From positions 248,001-312,000 of the forward strand of contig JARKIF010000049.1 in assembly GCA_029378245.1 (NCBI GenBank): DNA of 64,000 bases, given 5' to 3'. Below, one piece after another: positions 10,128 through 20,725 of the stretch (its first letter is position 1; every line of letters begins with the position of its first letter). The position numbers were made by a program, and so were the translations under genes. Below the pieces are notes generated by a model. That model did not search any database. It saw only the letters and a list, made by a program, of their open reading frames with translations, and was not told the origin of the DNA. Source of the DNA: Roridomyces roridus (taxonomy: Eukaryota; Basidiomycota; Agaricomycetes; Agaricales; Mycenaceae).

Positions 10128-11940
10128 ATGGACATCGACGACACCGCGCCACCCCCTCCCCTCCCCTCCCCGGATTCAGCCGTACAGATTGCTGCTACGA
10201 AAACGCTCGCAGACTACTCTGGCCCGATATCCCTCCCTCAGAGATCACCGAGCCGCCGCGGCTGACCCAGATCATCGACACCTGCACGCCGGACGACAGC
10301 GGCTTCACCTCTACTGCTGCTGATATTTTGAACCACCCCGAGGACTTTGGCGACACCGTTCGATACATCGACCTCAAGCCACAAAGCTCTAGACTCTTTC
10401 GGTCAGATCAAGCGGTCGGCGTTCATTGTCCGGCAAGAGTACACAGAGTGCATACAGCATGCCCTACGCATGTCAGCCACCGAGGAAGAACTCAGAGTCT
10501 TTGTTACCGGCCAATCGGGATCAGGTATGTATTTTGTTCTCGCAGTTTCCACGAATTCATTTCAAAGGTTTCTTGTAGGAATAACAGTGGGCGCACACCA
10601 CTTCCTGTTTTACCTCCTCGCCTTGGGCAAGCCTGTATTCTGGGTTGAAGATCATAATTTCGCCTTCTATTTCGACCGCCACGGGGTGCAAACCTCGGAC
10701 AGGGTGCATCGGATGGCACATTATTCACACATACAAGACATCTTGCGCACAGCTTGGGTCGTAATCAACACATACCAGTACAACGACTACCTACCCCATT
10801 GGGTGTTCAATCTTTGCCCATTCGTCATCTGGGCAGCCTCCTCAGTCGAGTCCGACTTGCGCTATTTCTGCAAACACTTCTCGCCGGTTGATCGGTGGAT
10901 CATGAAGCCATGGAGCACAAAAGAACTTGCTGCCAAAGCGTACGTTTTTTCGCGACTTTCTCTTTCTATCGACGCTGACGGCTCTTTAACAGAGACATCC
11001 AAGGGGTCCCTCACAGCCGGATCATCGCCAGGATGAAATATTGTGGGCCGGTGCCCCGCGGGCTTTTCGCTAAAAACGGACTCGGGGATCTCTACCACGT
11101 GGAATCGAGCATCTTGCACGCTCTCGCTGGGAAGCACTTTGGCAACGAGAGAGATTCAGAAGAGGTGTTCCTGATTCGGCCGGCGGTTGTGTACGACGAC
11201 ACAGCCGGTCGTCTCATCCTCCGGCGCGACCTCTACACGACCGAGTTCCTCGCCCCCGCCGTGGCCGAACTCACGATCCAACGTGCCACGAGATGGTTGA
11301 AGAATGGCCAGGACCTGCAACAATCTGTTTCATTTGCTTTCCGTGCGGCTTCCACGCACGACCTCGCTGGCAAGCTTGTCGAAGGAGTCATGCATTGCGC
11401 CCTTTCGGACGGTGTTACTCTACCAGAAGCTTTGCACGGAGGTGTCCTGGCTGCGACGATCGAGTTCCACGGTACCGTCGACAATTTTGTCCTCATAGAC
11501 AACAACAAAGTCGCGGATCCGGCTACAACACGCCCTCTATACCTCCGTCCCGCCAGAGTCTCAGGCTTCCCTGCCATTGATGCCATCCTCGCAACGTCCC
11601 CAACCCAGCTCGTCCTCTTCCACACATCCCTCTCCGAAACACTACACAATTGGGATTTCGGCACTATGCTCCGCATCATCGCGCGCTTGCCGAAACTCGG
11701 CGTGGGTATCGACTTGGACAGCATCGAGGACATCGTATGTTCCGTCGTCGGGATTCCTCAGGACTCGTATCGCGTGAAGACCTGGTGCGTCAGGCGAGGA
11801 GCAGTCTGATAAACCTGCAAGGGTTGGGTGTGGTTGGCAAGGGAGTGCCGACGGATATGACGAGCGAGCGGCTCAGCAAGTTCCGCGTTCTTGGGTTCTT
11901 GTTTGAGCCAGCAGAGGGATTTATCCAGGTAGAGGTCTGA
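10128..11940 (+). pseudogene. P-loop protein of the RHS/Crinkler-like basidiomycete family, frame-broken
   Basis: The reading goes through an ATG at 10128 (MDIDDTAPPPPLPSPDS), a piece in another frame (about 10225-10395: LTQIIDTCTPDDSGF up to RYIDLKPQSS), then SAFIVRQEYTECIQHAL and the nucleotide-binding region. Good introns lie at 10525-10578 and 10940-10992. The P-loop position reads VFVTGQSGSG then ITVGAHHFLFYLL, so the Walker A lysine is not where expected. Downstream come YCGPVPRGLFAKNG and VLFHTSLSETLHNWDFG. Near 11760 the frame shifts again: SVVGIPQ continues in another register as GLVSREDLVRQARSS and ends FRVLGFLFEPAEGFIQVEV at 11940. Relatives I know of read straight through, so two or more frameshifts and a degenerate P-loop suggest a decaying gene. 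Alternatives are assembly errors or an unusual intron near 10180-10240. Confidence 0.6.
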
Positions 11941-12045
11941 CGAGTCACTTTCGAATTTGATTTTGTTGGAAACTTATACTAATACATTTACCATTCTATA
12001 CATTCTTTGAACTCCAAGTGTGGCAACTAAACTCGTTCCACTCCT

Positions 12046-13349
12046 CTACCACCCCGTCGTCGAATGAACGACATCCGTCCTCGCCGCAACTTTCCTCAGC
12101 TCCCTCCTGGCATTCAAAGTCCACATGAGCGAAAATGCATACAACTTGGCCAACACAATGTTCGGCCCATGTGCAACTGTGGCGCGCGCAAAGGTGTAGC
12201 GGTTCGGGAACACGAGGGCGAGGATGAAGGTTAGGATGGCGCTGAGCCAAGAACTGAGTACGAGAAAGGAACTTGGAGACTTCAGCTAACCAAATTGCGG
12301 CAGGTGCGGCGGTCTGCAATGCCAACACAGTCAGTGCTTTGAGCAGCCCGGCGCTCGATGGCGTGACGCGCCGACTCTTGAGGAGGTAGAACGCCGTAGT
12401 TCCGGTCAGGACGCAGTCTCCCGCTGTTGATCAATGTATGAGATTTCCGAGCACTGGTCAATACTACTCACCCAATAACAGCGGTGCATACGCGATAACT
12501 GTGTATGTAGTCTCAGCCGGATCAGACTAGACAAAGTACCGGCGACACCCACACCAAGCTCTAGCGCTCTGCTCATTGCCTTGAACAAGAAGTATACTCT
12601 GAGGGCGGTCAGACTGGAGGAAAAGGACCGATGAGTACGTAAACTCACCGCAACCCATATCACTGCATAGCTCACGAGGAGCAGCACCGAAACAGCAGCG
12701 ACGAGATACCACCGTCTGCAGAGGACGAACAAACGGAAGCAGTAGTAGCTCTGAACGTAGAGGGCTATCGTATGGGCCTTTTCCGCTTTTGAGCCAATGC
12801 GAGATGGGACTAAGGAGAAGCAGGGAGACTCACGAAGACGCCATTGCACCCATGGTACCAGTTGCTTACATCCAAATAAAACGACATTGGGTTTCCGAAT
12901 TCAGAGATTATGAGATGCCAGATAATAGCGCTAGCCAAAGCATCAGTCTGCGTTCTTCCCACCTCTTCGGGGTATACACACAATGCGTCTGTAGATTTGA
13001 GACAAGTCAGGATCAGCAAGATGCCGACGAAGGTCTTGAGCGAGGGCGGGTCGCCGGGGAACATGGTAAAGTATTTGGCAAACTAGATTTGAGCGAGGTC
13101 GTTGGGCGGGAGGGGAAGAGTATAGGGAGGAGACTAGGCGGACCTGAGCGAGGAGGACACCCTGGAAGACCAGCTCTACGCACGTTCCTATGAGCTAGAG
13201 GAGTTTAGGGCTTTCTGGGACAGCTTTGTTTGGAGACGACACACCCACGGTCCAAGAAGGTAGTGGGCTATGTCGTTTGGCATTTCCATCGAGTTGAGGT
13301 CGAGGAGGAGGAGGCCAGTGAGTGACGTGATCCGAGACGGAAGCATCAT
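12046..13349 (-). CDS. DUF6534-type seven-helix membrane protein
   Basis: Many short exons on the reverse strand. Visible pieces in order are: MEMPNDIAHYLLGPW; IGTCVELVFQGVLLAQ; FAKYFTMFPGDPPSLKTF with ILLILTCLKSTDA; YYCFRLFVLCRRWYLVAAVS with VLLLVSYAVIWVA; TTYTVIAYAPLLLAGDCVLT; TAFYLLKSRRVTPSSAGLL. The last exon is ILTFILALVFPNRYTFARAT leading to LAKLYAFSLMWTLNARRELR and a TAG at 12048-12046. The final Leu-Asn-Ala-Arg-Arg-x-Leu-Arg is the family's cytosolic signature. Such proteins are multi-pass membrane proteins, expanded in Agaricomycetes, without known ligand. The start (13349 or an inner Met) and one tiny exon near 12600-12630 are uncertain. A second copy of its last exon lies at 13723-13940. 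Confidence 0.7.
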
Positions 13350-13722
13350 CGAATATTGATCGACGGCTTTTCCATTTTTCGGCTGACTAGGGAGTCAAAA
13401 AATGGACGACCGTACTATAAATCCTACATCCTCCACGCCCTCCTGCCAGTGCTCTGGGTTGTGGCGCGATCAGAACAATATCCGCGGAACTCAGCAATGT
13501 GCAACCAATGTGTTGGCCTACATAAGGCCTCCCGTCGAAAATCTAGTAAATTCCTCATACTATTGTGAACGGGCCAAACCGTACGTTGTACTTGGGCCTG
13601 CTCCCGGGTGTTTGTGTTGTTCGAAAAAGTGGATGACGATCCTGGGTGGTTTTCGTATGAATTTTGTTACACACTGATACTTATACATCCGATACATTCT
13701 TTAGACTCTTTTTCCCCTAAAC
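13350..13722. other. Spacer between DUF6534 gene and its stray last exon; nothing recognised
   Basis: This 370-base stretch contains only short open frames without recognisable product. Confidence 0.35.
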
Positions 13723-13940
13723 TCATTTCATTTCCTTGGCCCCAGTGGGCGAATCCACCACAACCGTCTCCGCCGCAACCTTCCTCAGCTCCCTCCTCGC
13801 ATTCAACGTCCACATGGCCGAAAACGCATACAACTTGGCCAACACAATATTCGGCCCGTGTGCAACTGTGGCGCGATCAAAAGGGTAGCGGTTCGGGAAC
13901 GTAAGGGCGAGGATTAAGGTGAGGAGAGCGCTATGCGAAA
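13723..13940 (-). pseudogene. Duplicated terminal exon of the DUF6534 gene
   Basis: The reverse strand reads ALLTLILALTFPNRYPFDRA, then IVLAKLYAFSAMWTLNARRELRKVAAE split over the same residues as the end of the gene at 12046-13349, and stops at 13723. The preceding bases keep an acceptor-like sequence and part of the homologous intron (about 13930-13990), after which similarity ends. No upstream exons are present, so this is a fragment left by a partial tandem duplication. Confidence 0.75.
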
Positions 13941-14101
13941 AAGAGACTCGGAGTGAGTGCAAGAAAGCAACTTGAAAGACCGAACGCTAACCAGTGAATC
14001 GTGTCGTGGGGACACAGTGGGACGGCTCCAAGCCATTGCGTTCAAATTACCTGCCATCGTATTATAGTAGTCCTCGCCTAAGTACCAATCTTACATCCTA
14101 T

Positions 14102-16325
14102 TTACATACCCTCCGCCTCATCCAAAAGCAACCCATTCAAAAACGCAATCGCATCAGCCCTGAAATCCTCCGCCCCGAGAATCACATCGACCCCACTCGT
14201 CGGATCCGGGTCCGTGAACGTCAGGAGGGACGTCGAACCTGCAGCGGATGGGGCGTTCCATTCGGGCCAGGACATGCCAAACGGAGTGCCGGGGAGGTTG
14301 GGATCGAGTGTGTTTATGAAGTTGACTGTCAGAGAGGTGAACGAGAGTGAGAGGGAAGAACAAAGTGACTGACTGAGAGCATCCGTAGCGGTGAAATCAC
14401 CGCTCGATTCCAGAGGGAACCATATCGTGTTATCACTGGAATGCGTAGATCCCAAGACGGAGCTGTCCTTGAATCGTTTGTTCACTGTAATGCGAGTTAA
14501 CCCGAGTATGTTAGCGAAGTTGAGATGCATATAATGCGTACACCAGCTCCAGGTATTCTGCCTGCTAGATGCATGTTCGAGGAAGAACCTCCGGGGGGCT
14601 TGGAATATCAAGTCGCCTTGGAACGCAGCGAGTCGTTTGAATTCCGGCCTGTCATTTGGTGAGCGTAGGGCACAATGTAACAACGGTTGAATACATACGA
14701 TAGTTCGTCAGCAGTGCCCGTGTCGAACGGCGAGCCCTGAGTAGGATCATCGGGGTATAATTGTCCAATCTCAGTTATCTGGGCTGCGGTCGCGGCGGGC
14801 AAGTAGCTACAGGGAGCTGAGCTTTCCCAAATCTACAAGCAGGAAAAACTCACTTGGACTGCACGTAGTTGAGGAATTCATCGCTGGTGCTGTGATACTG
14901 TCAGTGAAAGATACAGAGTCCGAGACAAAACTCAACATACGTGATGTTGAGCAGCGAAGTGGAAAAGAGACTGTGATAAACTGTCAGATCTGTTTTAGAA
15001 TAGGCCAGGATACGTACGTTCCCTCATCGTCTGAATCGCCCGTCAAAAACGGGATCTACTCCTCGCATCTGAACACCGAGAATTCCGACCCAGAGACGTG
15101 CCACGCACCTGAGCGTACTTGCCCTGATCAACCGAAATCAGCGGATCCTGCACAAGCAGATCCCCATCGACCCTGGGGCGCCAAACAATATTCAGACTCT
15201 TGAACGAAAAGATATCAGGTGAGTCGTTGATGGCCGCCATTATCGTGTCGAATGGCACTTGTTTGAGGCAGTCGAGGGTAGAGGCGGCGCCGGAACAGCC
15301 GCTCGCGGATACTAGCTCATCGTAGTCGGCTTGGCCTCCGGAGACTAGAGGCGATGTGTCCGGGGAGCCGGATTGCTGTTGGAATTAGAATGGTAGAAAA
15401 AAAAAGCGCGGAGACGACGCACCATGAACGCCCCGTGGAACAATGTATTCGAGCTCTTGTTGTTGTCGAGGAGAAGAAGGCCCGCGGATATCGCTCCAGA
15501 GCTGACGCCACCCAACACCACACGAGTCGGATCCCCACCGAAAGCGGCGATGTTCTGCTGAACCCACTCCAGTGCGAATATTTCTGTGCAGGTGTTTTGT
15601 ATTCAGACCACGAGGCAAAACGAACGGAGAATGCTTACGGTCGCGCATACCCAGATTCGTAACCCCCGCCGCAGCCACCTCCTTCCCTGCTAGGAAGCCA
15701 AATGCATTGACACGGTAGTTGATCGAGACGACGAGAATCGGTTCTGCGGTTGAAATGGAACGTTCGATTATGGGGAGCCAGTTTATGTCCCGGGAGCTGC
15801 CAATTTCAAACCCACCGCCAAAGATCCACTGTTCCCGCATGAGCAACATGATTAGCAGGTAGTAATCCACGTACGACGAAGACGGGGAGCTTCGATTGGG
15901 CGGTAGAGGTGACGGGCCGATAGACGTCGAGGTTCAAGCCTATATTAAGATGAATAGGTGACAATGGGATTCAAGAACCGAAGCAACGCACAATCCTCGG
16001 AAAACGGCCCAGGTTCGGGCGGCGAACTCCCGCTCAACATCTGCTGCGGACACGTCGCACCAAAATCCGTGGCATTCTGTATTCCAGGGAGCGTCGCAGG
16101 CGTCTGTGGAAGCTCGAATCGTGCCCTAGATAAAGCTGAGCACACGGGAAGGATCGACGAATGGATACGTACGCTTGGGCGTAAGGAACACCGAGGAACT
16201 CGGTCACGTTGCCGGCATTGGCGCCCAGGAAGGTACCGTATGGGCGGCCATGGCAAGGTGACGGTGGGGTCTGCGGACACACAGAGCAGGGCCGAGAGCG
16301 CGCCAGAGACGAGCAGTGAGAGCAT
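14102..16325 (-). CDS. Secreted type-B carboxylesterase/lipase
   Basis: About eleven exons. Order: signal peptide MLSLLVSGALSALLCVSA (ATG at 16325); YGTFLGANAGNVTEFLGVPY; ELPQTPATLPGIQNATDFG; SEDC split by an intron, then LNLDVYRP; WIFGGGFEIG (oxyanion hole); ILVVSINYRVNAFGFL; ALEWVQQNIAAFGGDPTRVV; nucleophile motif Gly-Val-Ser-Ser-Gly at 15495-15509; TGDSDDEGTLF (acidic residue); LGSTHSSDN (candidate catalytic His); and a C-terminus ending EAEGM. The family hydrolyses carboxylic esters and here is probably secreted. The nucleophile elbow is GVSSG rather than the common GESAG. One problem: the signal-peptide frame and the YGTFLG frame do not join directly (about 16235-16250), as if about ten bases had been inserted, so the gene may be slightly broken or have an unseen small intron. 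Confidence 0.85.
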
Positions 16326-16876
16326 GGTGGAGCCTGAGGGAAACCTTCCAGGAACATAGAACCTTTTATATTGTTTCCAATGCAATTGAAAGATATTTGG
16401 CACTTCCGGAGTCCGGATTTCGCGCGAGTGCTGGCACTGCCGTCAGAGATAAATGTAAGAATAATTCAATCGTCCAATCCGCAGCTTGGAATCACCTTTA
16501 TCTTCGCCCTAACTATAGAGCCGGTGACCCAGCGCAGACCGGAAACTGCGAAATGGCCGGGATGGCGGCCGACGAGGTGCCGCCCAGGCCCGCCCTAATG
16601 AGCAGAACCCGCGGACGGTTCCACGCTAACTCGGAGAAACGGTACTGGCGATGACATATACGGGCGGTGAGGCTGGTGCTGTGGTGTTGGACGTGCGTGC
16701 GAGATGCCTGCGGGTGGGACCGTGGTGGGAATCAAGAGTATTCAAGAGCAAGTGTCTTCTCATCGGATCAAGAATCAACAGGCGGAACCAAAGGGAGACC
16801 GAATTTGCTTCCGTGCTGCTTCCGTCGCGTGACTCTTGAGAGTTTTCGAGGTTAGCACAAGGTTAGCACATGCCAC
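16326..16876. other. Promoter of the carboxylesterase and unassigned sequence
   Basis: A TTTTATA-type TATA candidate on the reverse strand sits at about 16363-16372, some 40 bases upstream of the esterase ATG. Beyond it, nothing recognisable. Confidence 0.4.
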
Positions 16877-17302
16877 AGACGAACCTGACTCTTCAATTAA
16901 TCACAGAATTGAATTTGCGCCTTGGTCCGAGGACCATCAAATTCGAGTTGTTTCACTCGGGCGGAGAGTTTACTTGGTGGTAAGGATATGCACCGTCCGT
17001 CCACGGGCCAAGCTCGCGGGCCGAGACAGGCAAGAACCGTCGAAAACATGGCCGTCTCCTTGTGTTTTTTCAGGGGCCGACGGGTACGTATAGGGGACGG
17101 CACAAAAAAAAGACGTGAACAGACGGTATGTACGAAGGTCATATCGTCTGGAACGGTGAAGCGTGCGGCGTCCGAACTCTCCAAAGGTTTCAGGTCTACT
17201 GCAATTTACAATTCCAAAGACGAACCTGACTCTTTAATTATGGAATCACATAATTGAATTTATGCCTTGGTCGGAGGACCGTCGAATTCGAGTGGTTTCA
17301 AC
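16877..17302. repeat. Direct repeat pair, about 86 bp each
   Basis: Copies at 16877-16963 and 17218-17302 both start AGACGAACCTGACTCTT, share an AATTGAATTT core with GCCTTGGTC, and end AATTCGAGT followed by GTTTCA. They differ by scattered substitutions and a few small gaps, so the duplication is not recent. The 255 bases between them have no recognised feature. Confidence 0.7.
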
Positions 17303-17404
17303 TTTTTCCCCACGTGGCCGGAGACTTTGAATATACGGCGCCGGTGCCGACCCTACCTTGCTCCAGTCGGATGGGCGCTTCGTTTAAGTTTTCGTTCAAT
17401 TATA

Positions 17405-17960
17405 ATACATGAGAGCGAGATCCGCACCAGCCCGTCCTCCGGATCGACCAGGGGCGGTAACATCCCCGCCAGCTTATACGCAAAACAGGGTCCGGAGCGA
17501 ATAGGAATATGGTTTTTATGAGCAAATATGAGCGGAAGGTAGAACTTGGAGAACGAACCTGAACCCCTCGCTCATCAAACACCTTCACGATATCGCCGCC
17601 GTTCCCCATCCGATTCGTTCCGACGACGGCGAACGGCGAACCACACCGTCGGCAGGCGGTCGAGCTTGGCTCTTCGACGCCGACCATACATACCCAGTGC
17701 TGCCTCTTCTCCTAACGACAACAGCGCAGTAACGAAGTTCGTCTCATACACCGCTCCAACGGCGTAGTTCGCGTCGAAGTCTGCGGGTGGAGTGCTATGA
17801 GCGAGAGGAGGTAAGCAAGCATCGCAGTCAATTCCATAATATTGCATCGCGTACCCCGAGTTGGAGTTTGCTTGCTCAAGCTGCGCGGAGGTCGGAAAGA
17901 GGTACGATGGATGATAAGACGCTGTTGGAAAGGCCGCTGCGACTCGGACGTGACGAGCGG
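17405..17960 (-). pseudogene. Class-V aminotransferase (cysteine desulfurase-like) fragment, decayed
   Basis: The reverse strand carries, in shifting frames, pieces that align in order with the fragment at 58934-59535. These are NSNSGYAMQYYGID with AMLAYLLSL (there GPGYETVYGTT, VIPYLLSL); PPADFDANYAVGAVYETNFV (there PAADLDATFAAIAAHETKLV); VGVEEPSSTACRR (there VGIEEPSNTRLP); GDIVKVFDERGVQ; and PPLVDPEDGLVRISL. At least two frameshifts separate the pieces, and the pyridoxal-phosphate-binding N-terminal half is missing. It is therefore a non-functional remnant. Confidence 0.75.
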
Positions 17961-18052
17961 AAGGAGGTCTTCGATCATCCAACGAGTATGTAGGGATTGC
18001 TTGGCTTCATTGGTCTCGAGTACCAACATTGATAACGGCCCCCACCGCCCGG

Positions 18053-18247
18053 TTAGTTGCTTCCACACAGCGCACTTGGCTGGCCGAGTCGAATCAGTAA
18101 GCCACAGTCGTCGATGAACGCAACACTCACCGCGGCCGTCATGTTATCTAGTGATGATAAAATCGTCCCCGGCCGCGATGCTACTTTCTCCCGCACGTCG
18201 GGTTCACCGTTGCCGGTCGCGCTCAAGCCAAGGATAAGTAGCTTCAT
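18053..18247 (-). other. Unrecognised open frame starting MKLLILGLSATGNGEPDV
   Basis: A 64-codon frame begins at 18247; after TAA the homologous reading may continue through an intron (donor GTGAGT at about 18133, acceptor near 18085) into MWKQLTGRWGPLSMLVLETN (ATG at 18068), which runs toward the aminotransferase remnant. I recognise no family. It may be a separate short gene or a scrambled 5' part joined to the remnant. Confidence 0.3.
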
Positions 18248-18320
18248 CCTTGCTCTCAGCGTTCCTCATCCGCACAGTAGACTAGACGCCCCGCAGGAGC
18301 GAGGGAGACGCCGTAGCTAA

Positions 18321-19773
18321 ATAGCGCCGAGCTGTGCGTGCGTATTTGTGAAGTAGCATTGGCGGCCGTTGGCAGACAGTGATTGACATCGTTTGCCGAC
18401 GGATCTTTGACCCATTCTGATGATCGCCGCTGGCTTCCATCAAATTACATCAACAAAGTTCAGCCGCTGGATTCCACTGATCTTTTCACAAATATTCAAA
18501 ATTCCAGCTGAGATTTTGACTACAATAGAAGCTTGCCTACGTTTCTAACACGTAACTGTATGAATCATGGGGGTCCAACAGCATGCAAGTCAAGGCCACT
18601 GATTGAACAACCACTGATGTGTTGATGATGGATGCCAGTGGATGCCGCAAGAGGCTCCAAATCAGTTGATCCGCGACACTGATTGATCTACCCCCCCTTC
18701 CTAAACGAGCTTCACCTCCGTGAAAGCCGCTAAACTCCGTCTCTTGCCGACGGTCGTCGTCAGTCTTCCATTGTCGCCTTTGCCTGCTTTATGCTCCCAA
18801 CCGGTCTGAGCTCACTCTCTTGACTTGAAACTAGAACTCACTGGCCTTGCCCCGCGTTTCGACACCTTTGGTGGTTATTTCCATCAAATCACAAGCAACC
18901 GGAGCTGTCAACACTGTGTCACGGATCAAGTGATCTGCTGCCTCTTGGGATGCCGTCGGCGTTCGGTGGATTCCATTATGTTCGTCTGTCTTCCAAGAGC
19001 TTTGATAGGCCTGAGTCTGATTCAATGTGAAGGTATCTTGATGGTGTTCAATGTTGAAAAGTCAATGAAAGTCATTGGCAAATTGAAAAGAAGGTTCGGC
19101 TTGTGAAAACCTGAGAGTTCTAGGATTTCCGCTGGAATCCAGTGGAATCCGCTGGCATTTCACCTGTGCATCCAGTCAGGCAATGGGTCTGCGCAATTCA
19201 AACATTGATGGGTTCGGAAAGTGAACCGTGGCCGAACACCCGACGGAAGAACTCGATCTATTGAATTCCGATGGATTCCACTGAGTCCCGCCGGGAGCCA
19301 GCGACATCCACTGGAGAGCGGCAATGGGTTTGCTAGCCGGCACTGGCTTCCGCCATCATCCACTGCCGAACAGCCGTTTGACAGCTCCGCGTGTATTACT
19401 GCCTTGCCCCCGCGTTCCATCAAATCACGAGCAACCGGAGCTATCAACACTGTGCCACGGATCAAGTGATCCGCTGCCTCTTGTGCTTCGGCCTGACGGT
19501 ACATTTGCCGCGACGTAAGTAGCCGCGTTGCCCGGTTCCAGGTTCATGAGGTTACTGTTGTCACTAGCACCTTTGAGACACCTTCAGAAGCTGCCCGCCC
19601 TCCGTTGCCCTCCGCACCCCGGCCTTACGGTCCAGGCTCTTCAAGGAGTCAATTATAGCAAGCGCTATGTAAATGAGCTTGGATGGGACTGTACAGCAGC
19701 CAGCTGTCCCGGTCGGTAGTGCCAACGGACTCTCAGCGCGGCGTGCAGTCCCGAAGGCTCAACTTACATGGGA
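18321..19773. repeat. Gene-free region with a 67-bp direct repeat
   Basis: No gene seen. A repeat of about 67 bp occurs at 18881-18947 and 19417-19483, starting CCATCAAATCACRAGCAACC and continuing through CGGATCAAGTGAT; similarity extends some 35 bases upstream (CCTTGCCCC at 18844 and 19401). Short motifs of the type TGGATTCCACTG or its complement recur many times between 18470 and 19320. Confidence 0.6.
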
Positions 19774-20390
19774 CGAAGGCTGTCGAGTTGTCGACTCTAT
19801 TTCCAGACGCTCCTGAAGTTTGGGCGACCGTACCGCGCGGGACCTTGGCCTTGTTATCTTGATCTTAATCTTCTGAATCGAGCGTTCAAGATCAAAGACT
19901 ATGGACTTATATGGGGCGAAAGCTGTAGAGTTATCGACTGGTTCCGGGAGGTGACGAGAATGTACTCTATTTGCAGCGAATTCGAACCGTTCAATAGTGC
20001 AGGCTATGAACTTATATGGGACGAAAGCTGTAAAGTTGTCGACTCGTTCCGGTGTGACGAGAATGGACTGTATTTGCAGCGAATTCGAAGCGCTCAACAT
20101 TGAAGGCTATGAACTTATAAGGGACGAAGGCTGTAGAGTTGTCGACTCGTTCCGGTCGGGTGGTGACGAGAAGGGACTCTATTTGCAGCGAATTCGAGGC
20201 GCTCAATATTGAAGGCCCTGAACTTATAAGGGACGAAAGCTGTGAAGTTGTCGACTCGTTCCGGTGGGGCGATGGCGAGAATGTACTCAGTCGTATTTCG
20301 AGCGAATTCGAAGCGTTCAAAATTCAAGGCTATGAACTTATGTGGCACGAAAGCTATAAAGCCAAGATTTCGTCGACGCGTTCCCGTGGG
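19774..20390. repeat. Tandem array, about six units of roughly 105 bp
   Basis: The motif CGAARGCTGTNRAGTTGTCG recurs at 19774, 19917, 20022, 20125, 20234 and, more diverged, 20348. Between copies lie AATTCGAA, GAGCG or GTTCAA, and CTATGAACTTATA blocks. Unit length is 103-114 bp, with a longer first interval of 143. Although 105 is a multiple of three and long open frames cross the array, the frame is not kept between units, so I treat it as a non-coding minisatellite. Confidence 0.75.
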
Positions 20391-20725
20391 AAAGTTAAAC
20401 GACGGCCTCAATCTGCAGCATTTCGCGCAGCCCCATCTCCCAGGTCGTTGCTCCCACTGTATTTTCCAAGTATTCTCCTTGGACGCGACCAAGATGCGAC
20501 AAACTTGAGCCGTTTGATGGCATCGACAGGCCGCGATAAACACGTCTTCGAGCGCGTGCAGGATACATATATAGAAACAGGCATATGTCACTCGTATGCG
20601 GAGACGCTGTGTTACTGCTACCGCGCAGTCAGAATCCTGATCGATCAACTCTCCCGATTTCAATGCCACGATCCCCGTTCAAAATCACTTAAATAGACCC
20701 AGGTCATTGTGAAATCCACCAGAAC

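Noticed and set aside
20139..20696. A 185-codon frame crossing the 105-bp tandem array
   Set aside because: The frame does not follow the repeat period from unit to unit and the end is unrelated sequence; more likely chance opening in a minisatellite.
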